Positions 33,473 to 45,790 of a stretch of DNA of 64,000 nt are shown in pieces. The position numbers and the translations under genes are program-made. The DNA is from Cacajao melanocephalus. Its lineage: Eukaryota; Chordata; Mammalia; Primates; Pitheciidae. The notes under the pieces were generated by a model. The model worked only from the letters and a program-made list of their open reading frames with translations, ran no database searches and was not told the DNA's origin. The stretch lies in NCBI GenBank assembly GCA_963573385.1, contig CAUYLG010041310.1:1-64000 (forward strand), read 5' to 3'. Position 1 is the stretch's first letter. Each line of letters starts with the position of its first letter.

Positions 33473-33799
33473 CCCCCCCCCCTTTATTTTTATTTATTTT
33501 ATTTATTTATTTATTTATTTTGAGACGATGTCTCCCTCTGTTGCCAGGATGCAGTGCAGTCACAGATCATGGCTCACTGCAACTTCAGACTCCCTGGTTC
33601 AAGCAATTCTCCTGCCTCAGCCTCCCTAGTAGCTGGGACGAAAGGCACACGCCACCACACCCAGCTAATTTTTGTACTTTTAGTAGAGATGGGGTTTCAC
33701 CATGTTGGCCAGAATGGTCTCAATCTCCTGACCATGTGATTCCCCTGCCTCAAACTCCCAAAGTGCTAGGATTACAGGCGTTAGCCACCATGACCAGCC
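33473..33799 (-). mobile_element. Alu SINE with 14-bp perfect TSD and oligo-G tail end
   Basis: A full-length Alu on the minus strand; on the plus strand GAGACGATGTCTCCCTCTGT through GTAGAGATGGGGTTTCACC and CCAAAGTGCTAGGATTACAG. TSDs are ATAAACCTCAATTT at 33459-33472 and 33800-33813, identical. The tail (plus strand) is (ATTT)n, and between it and the TSD are ten C (33473-33482), so on the Alu strand the tail ends in ten G, which is unusual. Confidence 0.96.
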
Positions 33800-33813
33800 A
33801 TAAACCTCAATTT

Positions 33814-36245
33814 TCTTATTAACAACTGTATATATTAGATTTAATGGCTAGTTTTCATGACATATGCTTCTAAGCCATAAGACAATAAGGAGCCTATATG
33901 AGGTAAAGGGAGAAGAGATGCAGAAGGCTTGGTTCATAGACAACGTAAAGTATCAATTATACTTATATTCCACTGCATTGCTCAGATTATTTTCTGGCCC
34001 AGCCCAGAATAACTTGTAAGAGAGTTCTGGGGAGAAGGGGTGGGAGGAAGAAGTATGTCAAAAATCTGTGTCTTCAAAGTTTCTTCAGAATGAGACAGGA
34101 GAAAAAACACATGGAAACAAACAGGTTAAGAAAAGAAATGAAATATGATGTTGGTTGAAGTGGAGCAAAAGAATAAGCCAATTTCATCAGCAGCAAATTA
34201 TTACATCTGTCCTAATCTGGAAACCAACATGATGATGAAAGAAACACATGAAGAACAAATTCTGAAGTGAGCGTAGTGACCAGAGAATGAGAGGATTAGG
34301 TTTTGAGTGGCAGAGGAAAAGGTAAAAATATAAGGTGGAAAAATTGATAGTCACACTTGCTTGCAAGTACACTTTGACATTTGAGTTACTCCCTTGAACT
34401 AGTAAAGAAAAACTGAAGTCTGCTATTTTCAGCTATTTTTGCTTGTGGCAGCTAAATCACAGAGATGCAATTCTACCATTATTATTATTATCCTATTGTA
34501 TGGAATAGCCAGAGAACAAGAAAGAAAGGCATTAAGGACAAACTCTTCTCTTATTTTGAGGTTTTGCCCAGAGTGATTTGTTTACTTACCAGGCGGTATA
34601 TAAAAATTATTATTTGGTGCTGAGGCTCCAAGGCTCAAAAATGTAGGTTTTATCTTAATGACCAAATAAATCTAGGAGAGTTTTTTCTTCTTTTTTCTTT
34701 TTTATTTTGGTAAGGCATCTGCCTTGACTGCTGAATCTAAGACTAAAATTGACGTACCCAACTGTGAGTTCTCACAAGTCTATTTAGTTATACCTCCTAG
34801 TTCTTCAAACTAATTATCCTGAATTATAAAACCCCACTTCTATCATGCCTGATGATTTAACATGCTTTATGATTAATTTTTCTACTTAGGCAATTGCCTC
34901 ATCCTTTGAGAAAGAACAATTTAGTGTAAGTGGCAGAGGCTTTTCTCATGTGGCTCCTTTTAATGTCTGTGCCTGGATAACTCTTGCACTTCTTATCATT
35001 TCCACTACAGTAGTCAAATATCTGTGGAAATCTGATTTTTAATGAATTTACCAGGGACAGAGTTTGGAAAATAAATCAGTTTGACAAATGTATCTTTACT
35101 GGATTTTACAACCATATCCGTAACTCTTCAGGAGATAGAAGAAATAAGCAGAGAATAAATATACTATTAAAATTCAAATGCTGGATACTGAGTGAATATA
35201 AAACATCTAAGAGCTTGTGCAAGTTGTGGAGAAGAGCAATAGAAATGAAAAAGATGAGAAAAGTCCTTGGAGCCTGTTATTAACAATAAGACAATTCACC
35301 AAGAGGATAACAAAGTAGGGATATACAAGTTTAGGAAGGGATTCTCCTTTAAGATGCCACGTTTAAATTAAGCAAAACAAGCAACAGCCGCCTTACATAG
35401 CCAGGTTCAACACTGATGGAGAATGACATTCAAAGAGCTGATAGTATTTATAGTCAGTGCAGTTAAGAGTGTAAGCTACCTCAAGATCAGATGGAAAAAC
35501 AATGAATATAAATGTTAGAACTCTCTACAGGGATAACCCAAGTCCCAAGCTGAGGAAAACCTCTATGTTATTTTCACACTGATAATCAAAAATGGCAGTA
35601 TTGTTTACCAAGTGGAAAGAAAACATTTGGTTTTAGTCACAGACTTGACTTATCCTTGAAGTAAAGCAAGAAAAGAAGAAAATTATTCTTTTATACTATG
35701 AATGAATGAGTTGGTTGCTGAATTTCTACGGATCCCATGAAGATTTTCACATGAGCTAGATTCCCTTGCTTTCTGAAAATTTCCCTGTAGCTATTCACTT
35801 TGAACTATGTTTTGCGTAACTACTCTAGATTTCTTATGCTCACATGAGACTGTGCTATTAATTTAGACTATGCTAAGTCAGGCAATGTGAAGAATTTCTA
35901 ACTGGAATTTTTAAAACTTCTCTGCTAAATCTATTTCTTGATCTTATCAAACTGTTTTTTCTCTGTGTAAAAGTTAGTTTATACTGTTTTAACCTAATTA
36001 TGTTTCTATTTTTGACCTTTTCAGAATGGACACAACAGACAAATCTAAATAGCTAACTGTGTATTTTTATAAAAGAAGCTCATTTTTTTTTCTTAAGTCA
36101 TTTCAATAGGTAAATAATTCGACAATACTTTAAAAACATATTTGCCTCTTGATTATATCAGAAATATTGGAAACTTGTAAACTAATTTCTTTTGGGTTGA
36201 AATTTTGTATGCCCACCCAAGCAATTGATGGGGAAATATATATAA
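33814..36245. other. Repeat-poor DNA, nothing recognised
   Basis: About 2.4 kb without a visible Alu, L1 or LTR, one short ATT run near 34476-34490, and no coding frame of note. This is one of the longest stretches I could not assign to any repeat. Confidence 0.5.
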
Positions 36246-36250
36246 CATAG

Positions 36251-36651
36251 GGCTATGGTGTGGATGTTTGTCCCCTCCAAATTACATGTTGAAATTTGAT
36301 CCCCAGTAGCTGAAGTAGGACCTAGTAAGAAGTGTTTGGACTATGAGGACAGATCCTTCAGGAGTAGATTAATGTCCTCCCTTGGAGGTGAATGAGTTCT
36401 CATTCTATTAGTTCCTGAGAGAACTGGCAGTTAAAAGGAACCTGGCACCTCGCCCGTCTCTCTTGCTTCTTTCTCTCACCATGTGATCTCCGCAGACCCT
36501 GCTCCACTTCACCTTCTGGCATAAGGGGAAGCAGCCTGAGGAATCTTGAACTTTCCAGTCATCAGAATTGTAAGCCCAATAAACCTTTTTTTATAAATAA
36601 ATCACCCAACTTCAGGTATCTCTTCATAGCTACAGAAAATGAACTAAAACA
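36251..36651 (+). mobile_element. MSTA/B-type MaLR solo LTR with 5-bp TSD CATAG
   Basis: Complete LTR: GCTATGGTGTGGATGTTTGT, CCCCTCCAAATTACATGTTG, GAGTTCTCATTCTATTAGTT, ACCTGGCACCTCGCCCGTCT, ACCATGTGATCTCCGCAGAC, GGGGAAGCAGCCTGAGGAAT, CCAATAAACC (polyadenylation signal) and the CTAAAACA end. The flanks carry identical CATAG at 36246-36250 and 36652-36656, the 5-bp TSD expected of ERVL-MaLR. A single LTR with matched TSD means the internal part was lost by LTR-LTR recombination. No viral coding sequence remains. Confidence 0.95.
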
Positions 36652-36656
36652 CATAG

Positions 36657-37713
36657 CAAGAGAAAAACTAGCCACATTTGCATACAAATGAAGGTTATCC
36701 TGTGTGCTAGTAATTTTCTTGTGGTAAAGAAGAAAGACAATTGTTCTATGTCTCCTTCATCTTTCAATACTCTTACTGCGTAACAGCTAGTATGCCCTTC
36801 CAGAAGTAGGACTTCCTTTCATAGCTATCATCACAGTCTAAATTCTGATCAATTTTGTCTGTGCCATTCTCTTGCTCCTAGCAACAGCTGCTGCTCTCTG
36901 ACAGTCTTGGTGCTGCTGGATAACTTAGCACTGTTACTTCTGCAAGAGAGTTTTCTTCTGCGAGCAGAAGAAAAACAACTGAATTTTAATGGAAAAGATC
37001 CTGCTTTTCAGTGAGTTCTGAAATTATCCTTGCTAGGATTTATAGTGTTGCTCTCATAGAACCCCTTATTAATCTGAAGCACAAGTTACTAAGATCTCTA
37101 TAATCCTGGTTCCTTAAACACATGGTTCTATATTTTTCAATCTAACAGGAGAATAATGTTTCATGCTATTGCAGCTTTCTCTAATTGTAAATAACCATAT
37201 GCAGTGTATAAGTTCCCCTGCTGTTTTGAGCTCCTTACCCTAGCATGATTTTATTCTACTTGCAGGAAATTGATACTTATTTGTATAAAAAGAACTCTCC
37301 AATGAAAAAGTAGTAGTCAATCTCTTAAATTTAGTTCCCAAAGTTGCAGAAAGCAAGCCAATTTTCTAAGAGCGAATTTATCAAAAGTCAATTCATCCAA
37401 TACCTACCCAGCTTCTGAAATAAACTTTCCTCTTGATCTTTTCCCCCAGATGAAGGACCCCCTTTCTCTGTCCCATCTTCCACCAAATTTGCCTGTGGGC
37501 CAATAATAGAAGCAAATGCAACAAACCTTACAACAAACCTTAAAAGGTTATTAGTAAGATGAAATGAGAGCCAGATAACTAAACCTTACGGAGATCTTCA
37601 AAAGTGCAAAAACTTAACAATCCAATATAGATTACTATAAATTTTATAAATGTTTTTAAAACCCTGCAAATTTAGATAATACATCATTCAGAAATTCTGT
37701 AATTGATAAACTG
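36657..37713. other. No recognisable feature
   Basis: Unassigned DNA without tandem repeats or plausible genes. Confidence 0.5.
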
Positions 37714-37726
37714 GATTTTGGCAAAT

Positions 37727-38570
37727 TCTGTGGTTTTTCCTTTTTTTCAACTTTAATTATAGGTTCGGGGGCACACATGCAGGTTTGTTACATGGGTAAA
37801 CTGCATGTCACTGAAGTTTGTTGTACAAATAATCCCATCTCCCAGGTAGTGAGCATAGCACCCAATAGGCAGTTTTTTAACCTCTGAACTCCTTCCATCC
37901 TCCCACCTCTAGTAGTCCCCAGTGCCCATTGTCTATCGTTCCTATCTTTATGTACATGTGTATTCAATGGTTAGCTCCCACTGGTAAGTGAGATCATGCA
38001 ATATTTTATTTGTTGTTCTTGTGTTTCTTTGCTCAGGATGATGGCCTCCAGCTGCATCCATGTTGCTGCAAAGGACATGATTTTATTCTTTTTATGGCTA
38101 CATAGTATTCCATAGTGTATATATACCACATTTTTTAATCCAGTCCACCACTAATAGATGTCAAGGTTGATACCATGTCTTTGCTATTGTGAACAGTGTT
38201 GCAATGAACATGAGAGTGCATATGTCTTTTTTGTAGAACAACTTATTTTCCTTTGGGTATATACCCAGTAATGGGATTGCTGGGTCAACTGGTGGTCTAA
38301 GTTCTTTGAGAAATCTCCAAACTGCTTTCCTCAGCAGCTGAACTAATTTACATTCCTACCAACTGTGTATAAGTGTTCCCTTTACTCTGCAAACTCACTG
38401 ATATCTGTTATTTTTGTCTTTTTAATAGTAGCTATTCTGACTGGTGTGAGATGGTATTTCATTGTAGTTTTGATTTGCATTTCTTTAATGATTAGTCATA
38501 TTAAGATTTTTTTCATATATGTGCTGACCACATGGATGTCTTCTTTTGAGAAGTGTCTCTTCATGGATTA
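37727..38570 (-). mobile_element. L1 (PB/MA type) 3' end
   Basis: On the plus strand the reverse of an L1 3' end: T-rich tail at about 37737-37747, CAGGTTTGTTACATGGGTAA, TCATGCAATATTTTATTTG, TGGGTATATACCCAGTAATG and ATTCTGACTGGTGTGAGATG, stopping inside ORF2 at 38570. A likely TSD is GATTTTGGCAAAT (37714-37726) and GATTTTGGCGAAT (38571-38583), 12 of 13. Standard 5' truncation. Confidence 0.9.
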
Positions 38571-38790
38571 GATTTTGGCGAATGGATTTAAATTTGAGTC
38601 TTCAAGGTGTTGGTCAGGCACAGCTCAGAATTTGGGGGTTACCACTGTGCTATCAATAAAGTCACAGTAATGTGTCAAGGTGAGAGTAGGGTACTTGCCC
38701 TTTCTCTATACTTAGGGGAACACACAAGCCCTTTCCCCTACTATACGAAGACTAATTTAATATGAATATTAATTTAATATGCATGGCCTA

Positions 38791-38827
<37 letters not shown>

Positions 38828-38828
38828 G
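38791..38828. repeat. (TA)n microsatellite
   Basis: Near-perfect AT alternation with one AA interruption. Confidence 0.9.
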
Positions 38829-40254
38829 CATGACTTGATCTGCTTTCCTAGTACATAAACAACACAGTTTAGTTAGCCTCTAAGACAAGGCTCCTTTGAG
38901 TTAAAGCAGAATCAGTTGGAAGCCCCCTCGCTTAGTTGGGAAGCAGAGACCCTAACAGCCAATTGCACAACTAATTGCATAGCATGATACCTGTGGTTTA
39001 TTTTAACTACTCCTCACCCTGGGCTTTTTTCCCTTCCTGGCTCTTCCCTGACTTCCCTTCCACTTCTCTAGTATATAAATCTTAATTCATCATATCTCTA
39101 AATTATCTAGTAATAGGAATGCCATGTCTGTTGTAGCTACAGATCTTACCAACCAGTGGCCCCTCAGTTGCCCTTCGCATAGCAAGGATACTTCATACTG
39201 AGCTCTTATGCTGTATTAATCCATTAATTTTTGGCAGTTGGAATAACATGGTTATTATCCATAAATTGTTACTGCAAGAGACAATTAACATTCAAGGGAG
39301 TTCATCTGAACTCTTGTGAAAAACAATAATTGCTACTATTGAGTAACTATGACCTAGTAGATATAGAAAGGAGAGTCTTCATCTTGGGATGAAAACAGGA
39401 GGGATTTGTGACAAATATGCTCCTGAGCTCTAAGTAATGCTTTACAAAAGCAAAATTAACCTGAAGATTATGGTTGAAAGCTGTTAACTAGAGAGAGAGA
39501 GAGAAATAATTAGTCTCCAGTGCTATTAAACTTTATCAAGAAAAACAAACAATTGAACCTTGTAAAAATTAGTCTTTGTTTATGTTTGGAGAAGAAGATG
39601 GGTCAGAGGAACAGAGAGAAAGAAACAATGAATATCAAACAGGCACTGCTAGACCCAGCTTTGGGCAAAGGCTGTGGCTAGGGTTGGTACAGTTCAAATT
39701 TTATTCATTTGTATAATATTTTGAAATTGAAGAATTACTATAATTGTATCAACCACAAAACATATTCATTGGAGAAAGAGAAATGCTCAGACCACACTAT
39801 CCTCTATTATGACCAAACCAGGGGACAGAAAAATGGTCTACCCCACTCCAAAAAATAAGTCTCTGTTGTGAGATCCTGGGTAATATTAGGGCTTAATTTG
39901 ATTGGTTCCAGCATTTGGTTAGGGGTGGACAGACGTTATTCTCCTACTTCTGGGACAAGTATGTCTTTTTGGAATGAGATATAGGGAATTTTAAGACTTC
40001 CTAGAGAGATCAAGGCCAAGCTATCTTTAGTCTAACCCAAAGTAAATTACCAAAGTGAACCCTATAATGTTGGAATGACAAACTAATGAAATTACCACAT
40101 GAAAATTACTATGTAGAATTAAGCTAATGGAAGAGCAGATGCAAAAACTAACACATGAAGTTCTTCTGGGTTTGCAGGTGCCTTTCATCTTACTCTCTCC
40201 TCACACTTATTTCCCTGAATAACTACCGAGAAATCAAGGAACAGCCAGGAATAA
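38829..40254. other. No recognisable feature
   Basis: A short GA run (39492-39503) is the only structured element seen. Confidence 0.5.
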
Positions 40255-40445
40255 TAACAGAAGCTTAATGCATATTAGATAATAATTATCCAAGGTAAGT
40301 ATTAGAGCCTCATTTGTAGATAAGGTAACTACAACACAGGAAGTTTGGGTAGCTTTCCCTGGGTCACACAAGGAGTAAGAACCAAAGTCCCAATTGGAAA
40401 CTAGGTCTGAATGAATCCAAAGCCTATAGTCTAAGCTTAGCTTTG
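40255..40445 (+). mobile_element. MIR SINE remnant
   Basis: CTCATTTGTAGATAAGGTAA, CTACAACACAGGAAGTTTGG, CTTTCCCTGGGTCACACAAG, GAAACTAGGTCTGAATGAAT and CCAAAGCCTATAGTCTAAGC closely follow the MIR 3' half. Confidence 0.82.
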
Positions 40446-41849
40446 ATCATCTCATTTGAGGTTCAAGACCATCTAACTGAAATCCTTTCTAGTCTTCCTC
40501 AACAATAAAGGCAAATATATTTAAGGCAAAGTTTCAAGAATCTTTTTTCATCAAAAATATTATTATTTGTTTGTGTTACTGGCATCAATCTCCAGTTAAT
40601 AAACAATTTCCCACTACTAGACTAATGTGAGCCTGCTGCCAGAAGACACATCAGTGGTTGAAATAGAATTGCATCTGAATATTTCACTTTCTTAAGGATC
40701 ATGTAATGCCTGTGGCTCTGATGGTGATAGCTTGTCTGTTCTGACACTAAGAAAATGTCTTCCAATTCCTTTGTTGCTGCAGATAAGTAAAACGTACTTA
40801 GTATACACATTGTGAAGCACAATGACCCAGAGAGAAAAAGCAGCTATTTGATTTCCATCGACATCAGGAACTGGAAATCTCAGAGACAAGAGCATGTTAA
40901 AAACTTTATTTTCTGATCACTAAGACTATCATAAAATGGGCTTCACTTGGTGTTTCCAATTTCTCCCTGATTGTTTTAAGTGACCCATAACTTGAAGATT
41001 GCCATATTCCTCCCCAAAAGATAATCTGGAAATGCAAGGAGAGTCAGTAAATTTTGAGTCGTTACACAATTTCAAATCTCAAAGTTTTTGTTTTAGGTCA
41101 TTTGCGAGTGAAAACAGTCCTTTCCTGACCTGTGCAACTGAAGCAGAAAATACTGTATGTTTGCATTGTGTCTTCTCTCTTCAAAACTGCTATTTAGGTA
41201 ATACCGAAATACTACACAAACATTTCCATTCTTATTTCATTTATTGTGGACATAGGTTTCTCTTTAGGTCATGCTATTGAGTTCTAGTTTGATGATATCT
41301 AATAAACTAGACAAATGTTACATAAGACACCAGTAGAATCCACAACTATCAACTCATTCTTACAATGTTACATCAACAGAAGAACTTCATCTAAATAGCC
41401 ACAGTAACCTTACAAAATCCCTAAGATAGCAGACAAAGGAGTAAGAAAGGTCTAGATAAATGGATGTTTTATCAGACAGGAACAGAATATAAGTGTGGGA
41501 GTGTTCACAAATGTAGGAAGAAGAAGAGATAAAGAAAATTGGGTTAAAAGGGATGGGGAAATATTTAATTGAGGGAATAAGTGAATGACTCTCAATGAAA
41601 AAAATAGTTCTTTATGTATTATAGAAATGATAAAATAATCATCTATAAATTCATTCCACTTACAGCCTTTCTCCCTTAGCCTATAATCATGGGTGCTTTT
41701 CCCATCTTAAAAGCAAAAAACTAACAAAACAAAATCACATCTCTCAACTGTGAGGTTTCTTATAGTTAATGTCCTCTCTCTTCTTCCCATTTGTTAAGCT
41801 TCTTGAGAAATATTTATCTACACTTCTATTTCCAGCCCTTTTTCTGCTT
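40446..41849. other. No recognisable feature
   Basis: Frames on both strands (40622-40895 minus, 40999-41280 plus) are not family-like. The plus frame has many Cys and Phe but no signal peptide or domain that I can name. Confidence 0.45.
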
Positions 41850-42110
41850 CATTTACTTTCCTTCATCCTTAAGACCAATTCAAATTTCATGACTTCTACA
41901 CGACCTTCCTTAGGCTCCCTGTAGAGTCATTTGCCACTCCCATAGGTAATTCAGAGCACATTTTACATTGTATTAATCAAAAAACCTTGGGTTCTAACTT
42001 TTTGTTTGTAAGTCTATTACCTTCTAAACTGTGAAGTATTTGGAAGCTGTGACTATCCATCATTATACCTATCACACAATGCATAGATGAAGCACTTGCA
42101 GACTATTGGA
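41850..42110 (+). mobile_element. L2-like LINE remnant
   Basis: TCTACACGACCTTCCTTAGG, TCATTTGCCACTCCCATAGG and AGCTGTGACTATCCATCATT with a final ATGCATAGATGAAGCACTTG resemble the L2 3' region in order but with heavy decay. Confidence 0.45.
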
Positions 42111-42361
42111 GGAGAGAGAGACGCAAACAATCAAGCATAACACAATGCGTTACAGGTGACAAATGCACTATTCCCACATATTATGCAGGTAATGCTTTGG
42201 TAACGGATATGGAGGGGCATAACTAAAAGTGACCCACTCTTCTCAGGAAGGTCACATTTATGCTTACAGATCTCATATTGAAGGATAATAGTTCACCTGT
42301 TTTAAAACAAATAAACATGCAAAGGCTTTCAAAGAAAAGAAAAATCAAGTGTGGAAAAAAG

Positions 42362-42478
42362 GAAACATGACACAATCAGAAGTCTTTTAAGTCATTGTGG
42401 TGGCTGAAGCACAGGTTGAGAGGAGGAGAGGAGCAGGAGGCAGGTCTATAAAAGGAGACCAGGACCTACTAGGTTTCT
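42362..42478 (+). repeat. 115-bp direct duplication, source copy
   Basis: GAAACATGACACAATCAGAA through CTATAAAAGGAGACCAGGAC and CTACTAGGTTT. The same text lies at 43763-43878 with about six substitutions. Here it continues smoothly into what looks like an ancient repeat (CAGCCTTGTAGGCC, AGAAAGATCATTCTGGCAG to about 42700), so this is the original and the other is the copy. Confidence 0.9.
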
Positions 42479-42719
42479 GACAGCCTTGTAGGCCTGACAA
42501 GGAGTATGACTTCCTCCAAGAGGCAGTGAGAATTACTGAAAGACTAAGCAGGATAAAGACATGTGCCAGGTTTTGGGTGTTAGAAAGATCATTCTGGCAG
42601 TATTGTAGAGAATGAAGTGAAGAGCAGAACTACAGAGAGATAAATAAAATATTTTTGTCTCATGAGGGTTTGAGCTAAACAGTAGAGCTTAGAATAGTGA
42701 GATTGATTACAGATACTGA
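42479..42719 (+). repeat. Ancient dispersed repeat, name not recalled
   Basis: CCTTGTAGGCCTGACAAGGA, AGCAGGATAAAGACATGTGC and GAAAGATCATTCTGGCAGTA match an old mammalian repeat that I recall by its text but not by name. The weak segment at 12.87-13.39 kb seems to belong to the same family. Confidence 0.45.
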
Positions 42720-42890
42720 GAAGTTACTAAAGTCAGTCATCATTGTATTTCTTATTTACATAATTATTAGAATAACTCACTGAAGTAGGTGATATTGTTT
42801 TCATTTTAAAATAAGAAACTTGGAGAGCTCTAAGTAAATTGCCAAATCAGAACTCTAACCCAAGAAAGCTAATAAATCCAAAGCCTAAAT
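42720..42890 (+). mobile_element. MIR SINE remnant
   Basis: CTCACTGAAGTAGGTGATAT, TTCATTTTAAAATAAGAAAC, TAAGTAAATTGCCAAATCAG and AAATCCAAAGCCTAAATTAC keep the order of the MIR 3' half. Confidence 0.65.
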
Positions 42891-43722
42891 TACCTTAAGA
42901 ATACTAGGGGAAATACTAATAGAATCAACAGGTCTTAATAACTGATTTGATTAGAGGCAATTTTATAATTTCTGTTACACAAGTTGTTTTCAGAAGACAG
43001 TCTTTTCTGTGAATTTCACAACAAAATGTACCAATTCACTAACTCTACAGTTCACTGGCAACCTCTTTAACACCTAGAGAGAGAAGATGTAAAATTAGGA
43101 CTCATTTGTCTGCTATAAACGCTGTAAACACAGTAAAGTAAAAATAAAATGCACAGAACATGTGAGACTATGGTTGACCTTGCCTAACTATAAACACTGG
43201 CCTGAAGCCTTTGTATGTCCTTCTCCTCCTCACTTCCAGGAGCCAGGGCACAAATGAGTACTGCTCAAAGAGCCATTGCACTTCCAAAAGAATATATTTT
43301 AAATGAATTTTAACAAAAATAGTATTTACACAATGCATTATATTTCTATCTCTACTTTTCACATACAGCAGGCACTCCAGAACATTCAGAAAAATTATTT
43401 ATTTTAAAACACTAAAAATGTTCAACTATATATATATATATAGTAGCAAGGAATAAAATGCACACATGGGAAAATGCTAATAATAAGAACTTGTCTTCTA
43501 AATATGACTAGTTTAGCATAGAACACCCTTCCACCACAGGGTCTTGTGCTCCATCACCTCGAAACACTGAACCAATATGTGTTAACACTTGATGATGCAG
43601 CTGGGGAAGTCTAGCAATTCCATCTCCAGAAGATATCTCTTTTCTACAATTTATTGTTAATTAATTTTTTAATTTACTTTTTACAAAAGGGCATTTGCAA
43701 AATATCTACTGTATGTAGGCAA
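42891..43722. other. No gene; (TA)n at 43428-43442
   Basis: Unassigned DNA apart from a short TA run. Confidence 0.5.
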
Positions 43723-43752
43723 CTTCTTTACATCTACAAGGATGTAAAGAAG
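43723..43752. repeat. Perfect 12-bp hairpin with 6-nt loop
   Basis: CTTCTTTACATC, loop TACAAG, then GATGTAAAGAAG. The arms are exact reverse complements. It lies only ten bases left of the 115-bp duplicated copy and the mosaic insertion that follows. Confidence 0.95.
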
Positions 43753-43762
43753 GATGCAAATG

Positions 43763-43878
43763 AAAACATGAGACAATCAGAAGTCTTATAAGTCATTGTG
43801 GTGGCTGAAGCATAGGTTGAGAGGAAGAGAGGAACAGGAGACAGGTCTATAAAAGGAGACCAGGACCTACTAGGTTCT
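43763..43878 (+). repeat. 115-bp direct duplication, derived copy
   Basis: GAAAACATGAGACAATCAGA through CTACTAGGTT repeats 42362-42478 at about 95% identity in the same orientation. It ends abruptly where L1 ORF2 sequence begins, so it is the left border of a composite insertion. Confidence 0.9.
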
Positions 43879-44628
43879 GGCCACATTCTCTTTATCCAGT
43901 CTATCCTTGATAGGCATTTGGGTTGGTTCCAAGTCTTTGCTATTGTGAACAGTGCTGCAATAAACATACAAGTGCATGTGTCTTTATGGAAAAATGATTT
44001 ATAATCCTTTGAGTATATACCCAGTAATGGGATTGCTGGGTCAAATGTTATTTTCAGTTCTATATCTTTCAGGAATCACCACACTGTCTTCCACATTGGT
44101 CGATCTAATTCACACTCCCACTGACAGTGTAAAAGTGTTCCTATTTCTCCACATCCTCTCCAGCATCTGTTGTCTCCTGACTTTTTAACAATCGCCATTC
44201 TAACTGGCGTGAGATGGTACTTCATTGTGGTTTTGATTTGCATTTCTCTAATGACCAATGATAATCAGCTTTTTTTCATATGTTTGTTGGCTGCATAAAT
44301 GTTTTCTTTTGAGAAGTGTCTGTTCATATCCTTCGCCCACTTTTTGATGAGGTTGTTTTTTTCTTGTTAATTTGTTTAAGTTCCTTGTCGATTCTGGATA
44401 TTAGCCCTCTGTCAGATGGATAGATTGCAAAAATTTTCTCCCATTCTATAGGTTGCCTGTTATTTTGATGATAGTTTCTTTTGCTGTGCAGAAGAATCTC
44501 TTTAGTTTAATTAGATCCCATTTGTCAATTCTGGCCTGTGTTGCCAATGCTTTTGGTGTTTTAGTCATGAAGTCTTTGCCCATGCCTGTGTCCTGAATGG
44601 TATTGCCTAGGTTTTCTTGTAAGGTTTT
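43879..44628 (-). mobile_element. L1PA-type ORF2 fragment, both ends missing
   Basis: Reverse-oriented late ORF2: GCCACATTCTCTTTATCCAG, GTTCCAAGTCTTTGCTATTG, ATATACCCAGTAATGGGATT, GGCGTGAGATGGTACTTCAT, TCAGATGGATAGATTGCAAA, TGGTATTGCCTAGGTTTTCT. It lacks the last part of ORF2, the 3' UTR and the A-tail on the left, and stops on the right at GTAAGG next to unrelated GC-rich sequence. A typical L1 insertion keeps its 3' end; this piece does not. Confidence 0.88.
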
Positions 44629-45512
<884 letters not shown>

Positions 45513-45654
45513 TGAATGGTTCCGGCAATGGTTCTATGCCTAGTAATGCTGATGATGCTCTATTCGGTGAGCATGAGTAGCAGGCTAGAAGAATTGGCTT
45601 CCAACTGCTCCACATAGAAGGGAACAGAGGGATTCTGTGACCTCTATCAGCGGA

Positions 45655-45790
45655 TGCATCATAATCACTGATTTCAAGCAAACCTGAGTTTAATTCCCTA
45701 CATCCCCTGATTCTAGGTGTGGGACCTGAAAAAGTTGCTTAACCTTTGTTTCATTGAGTTTCTCACATCCAGTGACTACAGTAAGAACAG
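45655..45790 (+). mobile_element. MIR SINE remnant
   Basis: AAGCAAACCTGAGTTTAATTC, GGTGTGGGACCTGAAAAAGT, TGCTTAACCTTTGTTTCATT and GAGTTTCTCACATCC fit MIR. Confidence 0.7.

Noticed and set aside
42362..43878. Reading the 115-bp duplication as a long TSD
   Set aside because: The L1 piece lies to the right of the second copy, not between the copies, and the text between them is ordinary flank including a MIR.
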